This document shows, one piece after another, positions 8,496 to 17,907 of a DNA stretch of 64,000 nucleotides. A program made the translations under genes and the position numbers. Under the pieces are notes generated by a model that made no database searches, was not told the DNA's origin, and saw only the letters and a program-made list of their open reading frames with translations. Within the stretch, counting starts at the first letter, position 1. Each line of letters starts with the position of its first letter. This stretch comes from an uncultured Prevotellaceae bacterium (GTDB lineage Bacteria; Bacteroidota; Bacteroidia; Bacteroidales; Bacteroidaceae): positions 36,511 through 100,510 of the forward strand of contig CACWOS010000004.1 in the NCBI GenBank assembly GCA_902762565.1, written 5' to 3'.

Positions 8496-9344
8496 ATGTT
8501 CTCGTTATTGTTTATCAATTGGAATCCGTCGCTGACCATTGGTCCATTCCGCTGGTATTCGTTGTGCTGGCTGATAGGACTGGCGTTAGCCTATTTCGTG
8601 GTCAGAAAGCTCTATAAGGAGCAGAAAATCAAGGACGAATACTTCGACCCTTTGTTTATCTACTGCTTCTTAGGTATCCTGATAGGTGCCCGTCTGGGTC
8701 ATTGCCTCTTCTATCAGCCTGACTATTTCCTGACCTCTGGCAAGGGTCTCATTGAGATGTTCCTGCCCATTCATTTCTTGGCTGATGGTGGCTGGAAGTT
8801 TACTGGCTATGAGGGCTTAGCCTCGCATGGTGGTACACTAGGATTGATGATAGCTTTGTGGCTCTATGTCAAGAAGACGAAGCTTAGCATTTGGCGCGTA
8901 TTGGATAATATCGCCATCGCCACAGGAACGACGGCCTGTTTTATCCGCTTGGGCAACCTCATGAACTCTGAGATTATTGGTAAGGTGACAGATGTGCCCT
9001 GGGCCTTTGTCTTCGAGCGTGTTGACCTGATGCCTCGTCATCCAGGCCAGCTTTACGAGGCGATTGCATACGGTATTCTCTTCGTTATCATGTGGACCAT
9101 CTATAAGAGAAGCAGCCAACACCCATCACCTAACACCCAACACCCAAAAGTTGGCTCTGGCTGGTACTTTGGCTTCTGCCTGACGTACATCTTCACTTTC
9201 CGCTTCTTCATCGAGTATACCAAAGAGATACAGGAGAGTTTCGAGGAAGCCCTGCCTATCGATATGGGACAGATTCTTTCTATTCCCTTTATCATCATTG
9301 GCGTCGTCTGTATGATAAAAGCCAAGAACGCTAAAACGAAATAA
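8496..9344 (+). CDS. lgt: Phosphatidylglycerol-prolipoprotein diacylglyceryl transferase
   Basis: Inner-membrane enzyme that attaches diacylglycerol to the lipobox Cys of prolipoproteins. Several hydrophobic membrane segments are visible. The catalytic histidine region is [16 protein letters not shown], the signature [13 protein letters not shown] follows, and [15 protein letters not shown] is the usual cytoplasmic motif. It is 282 aa. Between the last conserved segments, the loop [17 protein letters not shown] is encoded by a heptanucleotide tandem array (9117-9144), an insertion of roughly ten residues compared with what I expect for the family. The gene is co-transcribed with ychF. Several lipoproteins in the window are its likely substrates. 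Confidence 0.95.
   Translation: MFSLLFINWNPSLTIGPFRWYSLCWLIGLALAYFVVRKLYKEQKIKDEYFDPLFIYCFLGILIGARLGHCLFYQPDYFLTSGKGLIEMFLPIHFLADGGWKFTGYEGLASHGGTLGLMIALWLYVKKTKLSIWRVLDNIAIATGTTACFIRLGNLMNSEIIGKVTDVPWAFVFERVDLMPRHPGQLYEAIAYGILFVIMWTIYKRSSQHPSPNTQHPKVGSGWYFGFCLTYIFTFRFFIEYTKEIQESFEEALPIDMGQILSIPFIIIGVVCMIKAKNAKTK
9117..9144. repeat. Heptanucleotide tandem array inside lgt
   Basis: Four consecutive 7-mers (CAACACC, CATCACC, TAACACC, CAACACC) lie in frame in lgt. They encode a [11 protein letters not shown] loop between two membrane segments. Confidence 0.8.
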
Positions 9345-9374
9345 CGTTATAATGACTAAAAAGAAATATCCGTT

Positions 9375-9425
9375 CAGGCGAATTTGCAATTCGCCTGCCG
9401 TGAGTATAAGAATTTGTAATTCTAT
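9375..9425 (+). repeat. REP-like double hairpin, left copy
   Basis: Two small palindromes are joined by a conserved linker. Hairpin 1 has a 10-bp stem AGGCGAATT...AATTCGCCT with a 3-nt loop; the linker contains GAGTATAAG; hairpin 2 is AGAATT-TGT-AATTCT. An inverted copy lies at 11404-11452. Such palindromes are the expected substrates of the RAYT transposase encoded between them. Confidence 0.75.
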
Positions 9426-9543
9426 AAACTATGCTAACAAACAATAAAGCCAAAGGGGATTTGAAAAATCCCAAACTCGCAGCAACCGAATTTCTACTGA
9501 ATGGAGAATTTCTTTAAAATTAAATATTACAAACTCAATAAAT

Positions 9544-10542
9544 ATGACAAATCAACGTTTTTTTATGACAATGCTATTTGCTGTCATGGTTATAGCTTTT
9601 GTTGCCTGCGAAAAAGACGACACAGATAATACAGAGAAAAACGCTAATCCTTCAGAAGCAGTTGGTCCAATAGATGACGTGGTTACGGGTGAGGCTGTCA
9701 ACTTGTTTTATACTTCTGCCACATTATATGGCTATGTAAATAATAACCTACAGAATATTACAAGTATGGGGATAGTCTATGGAACAGATAGCGAAGGTTC
9801 GAAATTGGTTAGAACGGGAACCAAAGCGACTGTTTCATCATTTGACCCAGGTACAAACAATCGCCGTTTCTCCGTGCAGCTGACCGATTTAAAGCCCAAC
9901 ACCACATATTATTATTACGCTTTTGCCGGAATAAAAACTGCGAACAATATTCTCTCATTTACCACTCCTGGTGAGTCGGAGATATGTCCAGATTCACAGC
10001 ATCCCCATTTGATAGACCTCGATTTACCAAGTGGAACAAAGTGGGCTTGTTGTAATGTTGGTGCATTATCATCAGAACAATATGGGGATTATTATGCATG
10101 GGGTGAGAAATATACAAAGAAAGTATACGACCCTCATACATATCAATATTGGCATGAATATGGACCACCTACGGATATAGGTTCCGATATCGCTGGAACA
10201 CAGTACGACGTTGCAACTGAAGAATGGGGGAAAACATGGTGCCTGCCTACGTCAGAACAATGCAAAGAACTCATAAATGAAACCACGTCGAAATGGACAA
10301 GCCGGTATGGTGTTAATGGACGTATTTTCACTGGGAAAAACGGTAATGTCATTTTCCTTCCTGCAACGGGTCAACGTATTCAAGACGGGGTCTTTGATGT
10401 TGAAACATACGGTTATTATTGGTCATCAACTAATAAAAACTCGGTCAATGCTAACGGTTTCTATTTTAACAATTCAAGTATGACATGTACAGAGTTTGGT
10501 TGTTGCTTTGGATGTACAGTCCGTCCTGTGCAAAGTAAATAA
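9544..10542 (+). CDS. Secreted lipoprotein with fibronectin-like and Fibrobacter-major-domain-like regions
   Basis: A 332-aa predicted outer-surface lipoprotein. The signal peptide MTNQRFFMTMLFAVMVIAFV ends in the lipobox VACEKDD. Residues about 50-140 (FYTSATLYGYVNNN, LKPNTTYYYYAFAG) look like a fibronectin III-type beta-sandwich. Residues about 150-330 carry the pattern LDLPSGTKWACCNVGA, YYAWGEK, WCLPTSEQCKELI and GYYWSST, ending CTVRPVQ. This resembles the Fibrobacter succinogenes major paralogous/DUF1566 type of domain found in many Bacteroidales lipoproteins. Function is unknown. It lies in the cassette bounded by the two inverted double-hairpin repeats. Confidence 0.75.
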   Translation: MTNQRFFMTMLFAVMVIAFVACEKDDTDNTEKNANPSEAVGPIDDVVTGEAVNLFYTSATLYGYVNNNLQNITSMGIVYGTDSEGSKLVRTGTKATVSSFDPGTNNRRFSVQLTDLKPNTTYYYYAFAGIKTANNILSFTTPGESEICPDSQHPHLIDLDLPSGTKWACCNVGALSSEQYGDYYAWGEKYTKKVYDPHTYQYWHEYGPPTDIGSDIAGTQYDVATEEWGKTWCLPTSEQCKELINETTSKWTSRYGVNGRIFTGKNGNVIFLPATGQRIQDGVFDVETYGYYWSSTNKNSVNANGFYFNNSSMTCTEFGCCFGCTVRPVQSK

Positions 10543-10570
10543 AAAGGAAAACTTTATATAGATAAACCAT

Positions 10571-10801
10571 ATGGAAAGAAATAGATATATACATACTCTG
10601 CGAGAGACACCATACAAAGTAAATATTGAAGGGCGAATGCCAAACGAGGATTTGATAGTCAATATATACGGGATAGACGGCAATCAAATAGGACTCTATT
10701 TTTTCAAAGCTGCAGAGTTGAAAGGGAAGAAAAGTATTCATTTCAAGTATATAGACAGTAAAATCATATGGTTGGAAGATATCAAACCAAGGTTTCGCTA
10801 A
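10571..10801 (+). CDS. Small protein of unknown function
   Basis: A 76-aa frame with a plausible composition (MERNRYIHTLRETPYKVNIE, then IVNIYGIDGNQIGLYFF) and no signal peptide or recognisable domain. It begins 28 nt after the lipoprotein stop and ends about 40 nt before the RAYT start, so all three could share a transcript. I do not recognise a family. It is retained because spacing and composition look like a real gene in this compact cassette, but it may be spurious. Confidence 0.45.
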   Translation: MERNRYIHTLRETPYKVNIEGRMPNEDLIVNIYGIDGNQIGLYFFKAAELKGKKSIHFKYIDSKIIWLEDIKPRFR

Positions 10802-10841
10802 GACAAACTTGAAAATAGATTTAACGGAGCTGAAATATACG

Positions 10842-11387
10842 ATGATGGAACATCCCCTCACTTCGACTCTCTATTTCACAACCTCGACAGTCATCGACTG
10901 GGTAGATATCTTTTCACGTCCAGCCTATCGCCACATTGTTGTGGAGTCGCTTGACTACTGCCAACAGCAGAAGGGTTTGCGTATTTACGCCTGGGTACTT
11001 ATGACAAACCATCTGCATATGGTAGTCGACACAGAGGGCAAACAGACTGTAGGTGATATCTTGCGTGACTTCAAGAAGTTTACAAATAAGAAGATTCTCA
11101 AAGTACTTGAAACAGATGAGCATGAGAGTCGCCGTATATGGATGCTTGACAGATTCCGTTTTGCTGGGGCTAACGACAGACGAATTACAAATTACCGCTT
11201 TTGGCAGGAAGGCAATCACATAGAAGAGATTTACACACAGGAGTTCCTTTGGCAGAAAATTAATTATATCCATCAGAATCCTGTACGAGCGGAGATCGTG
11301 ACGCGGGCGGAGGATTATCTGTATAGTTCGGCAATGAATTATACGGGTGAAAAGGGGTTGCTAAATGTGATAGTTGTAAAGTTTTGA
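10842..11387 (+). CDS. REP-associated tyrosine transposase (RAYT, IS200-like Y1 fold)
   Basis: Single-strand DNA transposase-like protein of the HUH superfamily, about 181 aa from the ATG at 10842 (an in-frame TTG lies at 10809). The HUH metal motif is in YAWVLMTNHLHMVVDTEG. The C-terminal part has FWQEGNHIEEIYTQEF and KINYIHQNPVRAEIV, characteristic of RAYTs, with tyrosines in EDYLYSSAMNY. These proteins recognise short palindromes. Here palindrome pairs lie at 9375-9425 and, inverted, at 11404-11452, so the gene sits inside a pair of its likely substrate repeats. It looks intact. Confidence 0.9.
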   Translation: MMEHPLTSTLYFTTSTVIDWVDIFSRPAYRHIVVESLDYCQQQKGLRIYAWVLMTNHLHMVVDTEGKQTVGDILRDFKKFTNKKILKVLETDEHESRRIWMLDRFRFAGANDRRITNYRFWQEGNHIEEIYTQEFLWQKINYIHQNPVRAEIVTRAEDYLYSSAMNYTGEKGLLNVIVVKF

Positions 11388-11403
11388 TTGTTTCGATTAT
11401 TTT

Positions 11404-11452
11404 AGCGCATTACAAATGCTTATACTCGCTGCTGCCGAATTACAAATTCGTC
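11404..11452 (-). repeat. REP-like double hairpin, right (inverted) copy
   Basis: Read on the minus strand this is the same arrangement as 9375-9425: CGAATT-TGT-AATTCG, a linker containing GAGTATAAG, then GCATT-TGT-AATGC. It lies 16 nt after the RAYT stop codon, so lipoprotein, small ORF and RAYT are bracketed by inverted copies. Confidence 0.75.
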
Positions 11453-11504
11453 AGAACGAAGGCCGTGTTTTTTTGAATAAAAAGGCGCGTAATCCGTGCC
11501 AAAA

Positions 11505-14123
11505 TTATTTTCCTGAGACGATTTTTTTGATATCGTTTAGCTTGTTGAGGGCTTCAAGGGGCGTGAGGTTGTTGACGTCGAGGCCAAGGATTTCGTCACG
11601 AACTTGACAAAGGACGGGGTCGTCCAATTGGAAGAACGATAACTGCATGCCCTCGCGACTTTGGGCAATCTCCGCTGTAGGCTTGCCAACAGTACCTACA
11701 GAGGCGTTGTCAGCCTCTAATTGTTTTAGGATGACATTGGCGCGCTTAACAATACTCTTCGGCATTCCAGAAATTTCTGCCACGTGGATACCAAACGAAT
11801 GCTCTGAACCACCCTTTTCCAGTTTGCGCAGGAAGATAACCTTTCCTTCCACCTCTTTGACAGAGACGTTGTAGTTCTTGATACGCTTGAAGTTCTTCTC
11901 CATCTCGTTCAGCTCGTGGTAGTGCGTCGCAAACAACGTACGAGCCTGAGCTTTGGGGTGTTCGTGCAGATACTCGACAATGGCCCACGCTATCGAGATA
12001 CCATCATACGTTGAGGTGCCTCGTCCCAACTCGTCGAAGAGCACCAACGAGCGAGGTGTCACGTTATTAAGGATATTGGCAGCCTCCGTCATCTCCACCA
12101 TGAAGGTCGATTCACCCAAAGAAATATTATCTGAGGCCCCTACCCTCGTGAAAATCTTGTCCACCAAACCAATTTTCGCGCTCTCTGCAGGCACGAAGCT
12201 ACCAATCTGGGCCAACAGCACTATCAAAGCTGTTTGGCGCAACAGAGCCGATTTACCTGCCATATTAGGACCAGTGATGATGATGATCTGCTGGCGCTCT
12301 GAGTCAAGATAGATGTCATTAGGCACATAATGCTCGCCCATAGGCAGCTGTGTCTCGATAACAGCGTGGCGACCCTGCTTGATATCAATAACGTCACTGG
12401 CGTCAATGACAGGACGCACATAATGGTTCTCCTCTGCTGTCTTGGCAGCACTCAGCAGACAGTCCAGATGGGCAATGACATTAGCATTAATCTGTATCTG
12501 AGGAATAAACTCCTGCATGGCCATGACGAGGTCGTTGAAGAGCTGTGCCTCGAGTGACAGAATCTTGTCCTCAGCACCCAGAATCTTTTCTTCGTACTCC
12601 TTCAACTCCTGCGTGATATAACGCTCTGCCTGAGCCAGCGTCTGCTTGCGCACCCACTCCTGAGGTACCTTATCCTTATACGTGTTGCGCACCTCCAGAT
12701 AATAGCCAAACACATTGTTATAGCCTACCTTCAGCGAGCTGATGCCCGTTTCTTGGGCCTCGCGTTCCTGTATTTGCAAAAGATAGTCCTTACCTGAATA
12801 AGCTATATGGCGCAATTCATCCAAATCGGCATTTACTCCATCACGAATCACGCCTCCCTTGGCTACCTGCTGTGGTGGGTCGTTCTGTATCTCGCGTTCT
12901 ATTCTGTCGCGAATGCTCTCGCAGAGGTTCAGTTGCTCCCCTACCCTTTTCAGCGATTCGTTGTTAGCATAGAGACAAGCAGTCTTGATGGGTTGGATAG
13001 CCTGCAGGGCCATCTTCAGTTGTACCACCTCACGAGGCGACACGCGACCCACAGCAACCTTCGAAATGATGCGCTCCAAGTCGCCAATACGATGCAACTG
13101 GTCGTCGACACACTGGCGGAACTCAGGTTCACGATAGTAATACTCCACGATATCCAGACGTTCGTTGATGGGCTTCTCGTCCTTCAGTGGGAACACCAGC
13201 CAACGACGCAACATACGACCACCCATAGGAGTTACTGTGCGATCTATCACGTTCAATAGCGACTTGCCATCATCCTGCATTGGACTCAGCAATTCCAGCG
13301 AACGTACTGTGAACTTATCCAGACGGACGTACTTGTCTTCCTCAATACGAGAGATACTGGTGATATGGGCTATCTGCGTGTGCAACGTCTGCTCCAAGTA
13401 TTGCAGGATGGCACCAGCAGCAATGACGCCACTCTTCAAGTGGTCAACGCCAAAGCCCTTCAGCGACTTCACGTTGAAGTGTTTGAAGAGTTTCTGGTGG
13501 GCTGTCTGTTCCGTAAATACCCAGTCGTCGAGCTCGAAGGTGACGAGCCGATTGCCAAAGTAACGCTCAAAGTCGTGTTTGCGACCCCTATCGTAGAGCA
13601 CCTCCTTGGGCTGGAAGTTGCCAATAAGCTTCTCCACATAGTCGTAAGTGCCCTCGCCTACCAAGTATTCACCAGTAGAGATATCCAGGAATGAGACACC
13701 ACACGACGCCTTGCCAAAATGTACTGCACAAAGGAAGTTGTTCTCCTTGTAGTTCAGCACGGTATCCTGCATGGCCACACCTGGCGTTACCAACTCCGTA
13801 ATACCTCGCTTGACCAGCTTCTTCGCCAGCTTGGGGTCTTCCAGCTGGTCGCAGATGGCCACACGCTTGCCAGCACGAATCAGTTTTGGCAAATAGGTGT
13901 CCAGTGCATGATGAGGAAATCCTGCCATCTCGTCGCCCTTGTTATAGCCGTTGCTACGATGGGTCAGTGTGATGCCCAGGATACGCGAAGCAATGATGGC
14001 GTCCTCGCAATACGTCTCGTAGAAGTCGCCACAACGAAACAGCAACAAAGCCTCAGGATACTTGGCCTTGAAATCGAAAAATTGTTTCATCATGGGCGTC
14101 AACTCGCCATCTTTCTTTGCCAT
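11505..14123 (-). CDS. mutS: DNA mismatch repair protein MutS
   Basis: Mismatch-recognising ATPase, 872 aa from [15 protein letters not shown] at 14123. The frame is open to 14180, but those extra codons would overlap the promoter, so the internal ATG is preferred. The mismatch-wedge Phe-x-Glu motif is in [16 protein letters not shown]. The ABC-type ATPase has Walker [15 protein letters not shown] and Walker [16 protein letters not shown], followed by [12 protein letters not shown]. Domain order is normal and the length is near that of the family (about 855-880). It is transcribed alone from 14178-14185. No mutL is near. Confidence 0.97.
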   Translation of the reverse strand: MAKKDGELTPMMKQFFDFKAKYPEALLLFRCGDFYETYCEDAIIASRILGITLTHRSNGYNKGDEMAGFPHHALDTYLPKLIRAGKRVAICDQLEDPKLAKKLVKRGITELVTPGVAMQDTVLNYKENNFLCAVHFGKASCGVSFLDISTGEYLVGEGTYDYVEKLIGNFQPKEVLYDRGRKHDFERYFGNRLVTFELDDWVFTEQTAHQKLFKHFNVKSLKGFGVDHLKSGVIAAGAILQYLEQTLHTQIAHITSISRIEEDKYVRLDKFTVRSLELLSPMQDDGKSLLNVIDRTVTPMGGRMLRRWLVFPLKDEKPINERLDIVEYYYREPEFRQCVDDQLHRIGDLERIISKVAVGRVSPREVVQLKMALQAIQPIKTACLYANNESLKRVGEQLNLCESIRDRIEREIQNDPPQQVAKGGVIRDGVNADLDELRHIAYSGKDYLLQIQEREAQETGISSLKVGYNNVFGYYLEVRNTYKDKVPQEWVRKQTLAQAERYITQELKEYEEKILGAEDKILSLEAQLFNDLVMAMQEFIPQIQINANVIAHLDCLLSAAKTAEENHYVRPVIDASDVIDIKQGRHAVIETQLPMGEHYVPNDIYLDSERQQIIIITGPNMAGKSALLRQTALIVLLAQIGSFVPAESAKIGLVDKIFTRVGASDNISLGESTFMVEMTEAANILNNVTPRSLVLFDELGRGTSTYDGISIAWAIVEYLHEHPKAQARTLFATHYHELNEMEKNFKRIKNYNVSVKEVEGKVIFLRKLEKGGSEHSFGIHVAEISGMPKSIVKRANVILKQLEADNASVGTVGKPTAEIAQSREGMQLSFFQLDDPVLCQVRDEILGLDVNNLTPLEALNKLNDIKKIVSGK

Positions 14124-14177
14124 CTTGTTTCTGCTTATTCTATAAATGATTAACAGGACCTTTTGCCATTTTGCATG

Positions 14178-14185
14178 CAAAGGTA
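14178..14185 (-). promoter_or_regulatory. -7 promoter element of mutS
   Basis: TACCTTTG on the minus strand, about 55 nt before the chosen mutS ATG. It would lie inside the coding frame if the longer mutS start were used, which supports the start at 14123. Confidence 0.55.
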
Positions 14186-14190
14186 CAAAA

Positions 14191-14218
14191 AATTCTCAAT
14201 TCTCAATTCTCAATTCTC
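14191..14218. repeat. Heptanucleotide tandem array between mutS and the RAYT pseudogene
   Basis: Four perfect units of AATTCTC in a row, followed by a degenerate AATTATT. It separates the divergent mutS and RAYT promoters. Confidence 0.85.
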
Positions 14219-14228
14219 AATTATTTTG

Positions 14229-14236
14229 TATCTTTG
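14229..14236 (+). promoter_or_regulatory. -7 promoter element of the fused RAYT gene
   Basis: TATCTTTG ends only 8 nt before the ATG at 14245, so a transcript would have a leader of about 4 nt. Confidence 0.5.
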
Positions 14237-14244
14237 CATAAGTA

Positions 14245-15330
14245 ATGGAGAAAAAGGACAATAGCCATAAGACGTGGGCGAACGGCAAGAAGCCCTCGAT
14301 GAAGCGACGCTCTGAGCAAAACGACTACACAGAACGTGGCATCTATCTCATCACAATAGCCATTGAGGGCCGCAAGCCCCTATTAGGCACATTAGCAGGA
14401 AAGGTCGATGTCCAAGAAGGGCCTGAAAAGCCTCATGTATTACTTTCGCCCTGAGGCGAACGGGTCAAGGAATGTTGGCTTGCCATACCGCAATATCACC
14501 CCTTGGTAGAACCCATGAAGCTCTGCATCATGCCAGATCATATCCACGGCATCTTGTTTGTACATGAAAAGATAGACTGCCATTTGGGGCACGTTATCAA
14601 TGGATTCAAAGCTGGCACGAGAAAGGCAGCACGAGAAATTGGCATTATTACTGAGGCGATACCTCAGCCTACGAAACAGGCCCAAAATGTTTCTATTCCC
14701 CTTTCTGGAGTCTCGTACGCTGAGGCATCGCCTCAGCTAAAACATTCCCCTATCGGCACCCTCTGGGAGCCTGGCTACCACGATCGCCTACTGCTTCACA
14801 AAAACCAACTGGCGCATATGTTGGCCTATCTCGATGATAACCCTCGCCGCTTGCTGCTGAAGCGCCAGCACCCTGAGTTCTTCTCGCCCTTGGGCGAACT
14901 AACCTTCGCAGGTGTTAAGATGCAGGCGATGGGCAATGCCGCTCTTCTATCCCATCACCAGATGCGACGCTTGCAATGCTCGCGCCACCTCTATCAGCAG
15001 GAGATAGACGGCCTGCAACAGGATTTCCTGAATGAGGGAAAAGCTGGCACCCTCATTATCTCTCCCTGCATCAGTCCTGGCGAACAACAGATTGCTACTG
15101 CCTGCATCAAGGCACACATTCCTTTCATCGTACTCTTGGTACACGGCTTTCCACCCTTCTACAAACCTCAGCCTCTCTATCTCGAGGCCTGCGCCGAAGG
15201 CCGTCTGTTACTGATGAGCCCTTTCCAATGGCAGAACGAGAAGATTACCAACATGCGACAACGCTGTCTCTATCTCAACGACCTTGCTCAACGCATTTGT
15301 GAAGAGGCGAACAGACGAAAGCATTTATAA
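14245..15330 (+). pseudogene. RAYT transposase fused to a Rossmann/SLOG-like C-terminal domain, broken by an in-frame TGA
   Basis: One continuous frame of about 361 codons is interrupted by a single TGA at 14452-14454; both halves are in the same frame. The N-terminal half is a RAYT/IS200-like domain: GIYLITIAIEGRKPL, then the HUH motif in LCIMPDHIHGILFV, INGFKAGTRKAAREIG, and tyrosine-containing WEPGYHDRLLLHKNQL before YLDDNPRRLLLKR. After LTFAGVKMQAMGN comes a second domain of about 145 residues with GTLIISPCISPGEQQIATA, ACAEGRLLLMSPF and RQRCLYLNDLAQRICEEAN, which resembles DprA/SLOG Rossmann proteins. A second copy of that domain lies at 57126-57557. The TGA is probably a nonsense mutation in a once functional gene. 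Confidence 0.75.
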
Positions 15331-15336
15331 CAAACT

Positions 15337-15370
15337 GATAAAGGGTAGCGTTTAAGCACTACCCTTTATC
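15337..15370. terminator. Hairpin between convergent genes
   Basis: A 12-bp perfect stem GATAAAGGGTAG / CTACCCTTTATC with a 10-nt loop lies between the plus-strand RAYT pseudogene and the minus-strand secreted-protein gene. U-tracts on both sides are weak. A bidirectional terminator is the likely role. Confidence 0.65.
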
Positions 15371-15388
15371 TTGTATAATATTAAACGA

Positions 15389-17293
15389 TTACTTCATAAC
15401 TACTTTACGACCATTCATGATAACCAGACCCTTGTAGCCCTTGTTGACTACCTGGCCAGCGAGGTTGTAGATAGCGCCATTCTGAGCAGCGACCTTGATA
15501 GTGCTGATATTGGCAGCACCTGCCTCAATCTTAATGGTGTAGATGTGGCAACCGCTGGTGTTCCATACTACTACGTCACAGTCTTCTGCTATTTCCCAAG
15601 TCTTGGTTGCCTTTGTAGTTGGCTTAAACTGCTCGCCAATCAGGTTTTCTGCAGCATAGCTGTTCTTGTACAAACCAATACCACGACCATCTGAAGGCTT
15701 GTGAGACTCCAGTTCGACGGTTATCTTTGAACCAGCTTTCACACCAGGAATCGTGAAGCATGGGAAAGTCTGCTTGCTGCCGCCACCACCGAGCCACAGA
15801 TAAGCACCACCTGCATAATCACCCAGAGAAGTAGAAGGATAATTGACTGCGATAGCCAATGAACGCTTAGCAGCATAGTTAGAATCGAACTTCAGACCCT
15901 TGAGCTCCTTAATAACAGCACCATTAGCCGAAAGACTACCATCTTCGTTTACTGTGCCGGCAAACCAGAAGCAGTTGTCCTTAGCGGCCTCTGTAGGTTC
16001 AACGCCAGCAGCAGCGTCAGCAGCCTTCTCAACGTCGCTCCAACCTTCAGTCTTGCTGGCAGCAGCGTCAGCAATCAGGTTAGCAACAGTCTCAGCGCTC
16101 CACTTTGTGAAGTCCCATGACTGACCCTGAGTCTCTGACTCAGCCTTCACAATAGAATAGATATTACAGCCACTTACAAACTGGGGAGAACCACCATACC
16201 ACTGAATCTGACCACAGATAACAACCTCGTCATCCTTCTTAATCTGGTCAGCAGAAGTGAACTTCGCATTCTCCAGGTACTTACAACGATAAGCCTTCAA
16301 CTTTATTTCAGCATCATAATCTCCCTTAACTGCAGCAATCTTAAAGGTCATATTACCGTACTGCGCTAAGTCTTCAGGTGTAACGTCATCAATATCAACA
16401 ATATAACCCTTTACATAAATCTTGTCTGACTTAGGATTAGAAGAAGATGTAGAGGTCTCGTCTTCGGGTTTCAAGCTACCTGCCAATGTCAGGAAGTCTT
16501 CATCGGTAATCAGATAAGGATTATTCTTCTGGCCCTTTGCATCGTGATCAATAGCAGGCTTAACAGTAATCTTGATAGTAACAGTCTGAGCCTCGTATTC
16601 ATCATTGCCTGCAAAAGCAGCAGAAATGTTAGCATCACCTGCGCCAACAACAGTAATGACACCTGCATTTGTTACAGTACAAACTTCCGCATTATCACTT
16701 GTGCACTCAACGGCAAGCTCATTGGGGTTCTGCAATGTAGGAATGCTAGAATAGTCTTCACCAAAAGTCACAGTAGTAGAAGCCTTGCCCCAAGACAGAC
16801 CTGCGGGTTGCTTAGCTGTGCCTTGATAGAGCTTTGCATCATCAAAACGTACATTACTTCCTTGTGTATTCTCAAACTTAAGGGTTACTGACTCAGTACC
16901 AGCAGCAACAGTTACAGGAATACTATAGCTTGTGCCTACAGCTGTTTTGTCACCAATAGTTGCACCTGTTGCAGTAACAGTAATACGGTCATAATTTGCC
17001 TTATAAGACAATATCATGTCACCACTCTTACCATTCAAAGGAATTGTTACTGAGAAAGAACCTCCACTTTTTCCAATCAGCAATTCAGGTGCTATACCAC
17101 CAGCCAATTTGTCATTGTAAATCTTAGTACCTGAACCTACACAAGCATAGCTATAATCACCGCCAGAAGGTACGGCGTCTTTTGCATAGCTTGAGAAGTC
17201 CTCCTGCCAAATAATGTCCTCAGCAAATGAGGGGGCGAACATCATAGCCAAAAGGGCTACGAATGAATAGCGTAAAATTTTGTTCATAAGCAT
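15389..17293 (-). CDS. Large secreted protein with Ig-like and OB-like domains and a Prevotella-type C-terminal domain
   Basis: A 634-aa exported protein. The signal peptide is KILRYSFVALLAMMFAPSFAED (ATG at 17293, or more likely the second ATG at 17287). Residues about 25-165 resemble a lectin-like beta-sandwich (IIWQEDFSSYAKDAVPSGG). Residues about 170-250 look like a bacterial Ig-like domain (ITVVGAGDANISAAFAGN). Residues about 255-390 resemble an OB-fold (KIYVKGYIVDIDDVTPED, DDEVVICGQIQWYGG). The C-terminus YNLAGQVVNKGYKGLVIMNG followed by RKVVMK is the anchor-like module seen in many Prevotella surface proteins. Function is unknown. Ala/Lys-rich AADAAAGVEPTEAAKD marks a linker. Confidence 0.75.
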   Translation of the reverse strand: MLMNKILRYSFVALLAMMFAPSFAEDIIWQEDFSSYAKDAVPSGGDYSYACVGSGTKIYNDKLAGGIAPELLIGKSGGSFSVTIPLNGKSGDMILSYKANYDRITVTATGATIGDKTAVGTSYSIPVTVAAGTESVTLKFENTQGSNVRFDDAKLYQGTAKQPAGLSWGKASTTVTFGEDYSSIPTLQNPNELAVECTSDNAEVCTVTNAGVITVVGAGDANISAAFAGNDEYEAQTVTIKITVKPAIDHDAKGQKNNPYLITDEDFLTLAGSLKPEDETSTSSSNPKSDKIYVKGYIVDIDDVTPEDLAQYGNMTFKIAAVKGDYDAEIKLKAYRCKYLENAKFTSADQIKKDDEVVICGQIQWYGGSPQFVSGCNIYSIVKAESETQGQSWDFTKWSAETVANLIADAAASKTEGWSDVEKAADAAAGVEPTEAAKDNCFWFAGTVNEDGSLSANGAVIKELKGLKFDSNYAAKRSLAIAVNYPSTSLGDYAGGAYLWLGGGGSKQTFPCFTIPGVKAGSKITVELESHKPSDGRGIGLYKNSYAAENLIGEQFKPTTKATKTWEIAEDCDVVVWNTSGCHIYTIKIEAGAANISTIKVAAQNGAIYNLAGQVVNKGYKGLVIMNGRKVVMK

Positions 17294-17327
17294 AATTTTA
17301 TTTTAGTTAATAATATGTTTGTTGGCG

Positions 17328-17335
17328 CAAAGTTA
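17328..17335 (-). promoter_or_regulatory. -7 promoter element of the secreted-protein gene
   Basis: TAACTTTG on the minus strand about 40 nt before the ATG, matching TAnnTTTG. No clear -33 element. Confidence 0.5.
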
Positions 17336-17830
17336 GGAAAAAAAGTGGAATAAAGAAAGGAATAGAGCGAATATTTTTAGAAAAATTATTAGTGTTACTT
17401 TTACATTTGTCAAATAAACTTGTCTGAATTTAACACTTCATTTTGACGCATTCTAGGATTAGGGTTAGGAGAAATACGGAGAAAAAGTAGCTTGGAGGCA
17501 ACGCAAAGGGAGCAAACGGGTCGCGAGAAGTAAGCGGAAGGGTCGTCCGAAGGAAGCGGACGAGGCGTTTGGTTACTTTAGAAAGGCGATTTAAAGGCAG
17601 CAAAACGGCGTTTCAGTGGTAGTAAAACGGCGTTTTGCTAACGATAAAAGGCCACAGAAAAAGTGCGAAAAACAGAAGTCGCTGATTCTCAACGAGATAG
17701 AAAATTGGCTGTATTTTGCGTATTTGAAGGCGAGTCTGAGTTTGCTGACCTGCGCACGATTCTCAGGAGGTGTTTTGTCCGAATAATTCAAATCCGTATA
17801 TGCGCGCGCTTGCGAAATGAGAGCTAAATT

Positions 17831-17862
17831 TTTGGTGGATAGCGAGAAAATGCGTAACTTTG
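17831..17862 (+). promoter_or_regulatory. Promoter of leuS-yitT-rdgB
   Basis: TTTG at 17831-17834 and TAACTTTG at 17855-17862, 20 nt apart: a good match to the Bacteroidota consensus. The leader to the leuS ATG is about 40 nt. Confidence 0.75.
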
Positions 17863-17907
17863 CAACCTAATATGCAATGTAACGAACAATAAACAAACAA
17901 AAACGAT

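Larger units (their letters stand above)
17294..17907. other. Intergenic region between the secreted-protein gene and leuS
   Basis: This gap of about 610 bp holds two divergent promoters at its edges. Near its centre, AAAACGGCGTTT occurs at 17602-17613 and AAAACGGCGTTTT at 17624-17636, odd-centred palindromes 22 nt apart that look like a paired protein-binding site. The part between 17450 and 17580 is purine-rich (many GGAG, GAAG and AAGCGG words) without a convincing gene. A 66-codon minus frame at 17591-17791 has no features of a real protein. Confidence 0.5.

Noticed and set aside
14452-14454. TGA read as an amino acid (recoding) in the fused RAYT gene and DUF2461 gene
   Set aside because: TGA serves as the normal stop of several genes here, for example at 5991-5993 and 62177-62179, so nonsense mutation or sequence error is simpler.
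17591-17791. 66-codon minus-strand frame before leuS
   Set aside because: No start context, no domain, and composition unlike a real protein.
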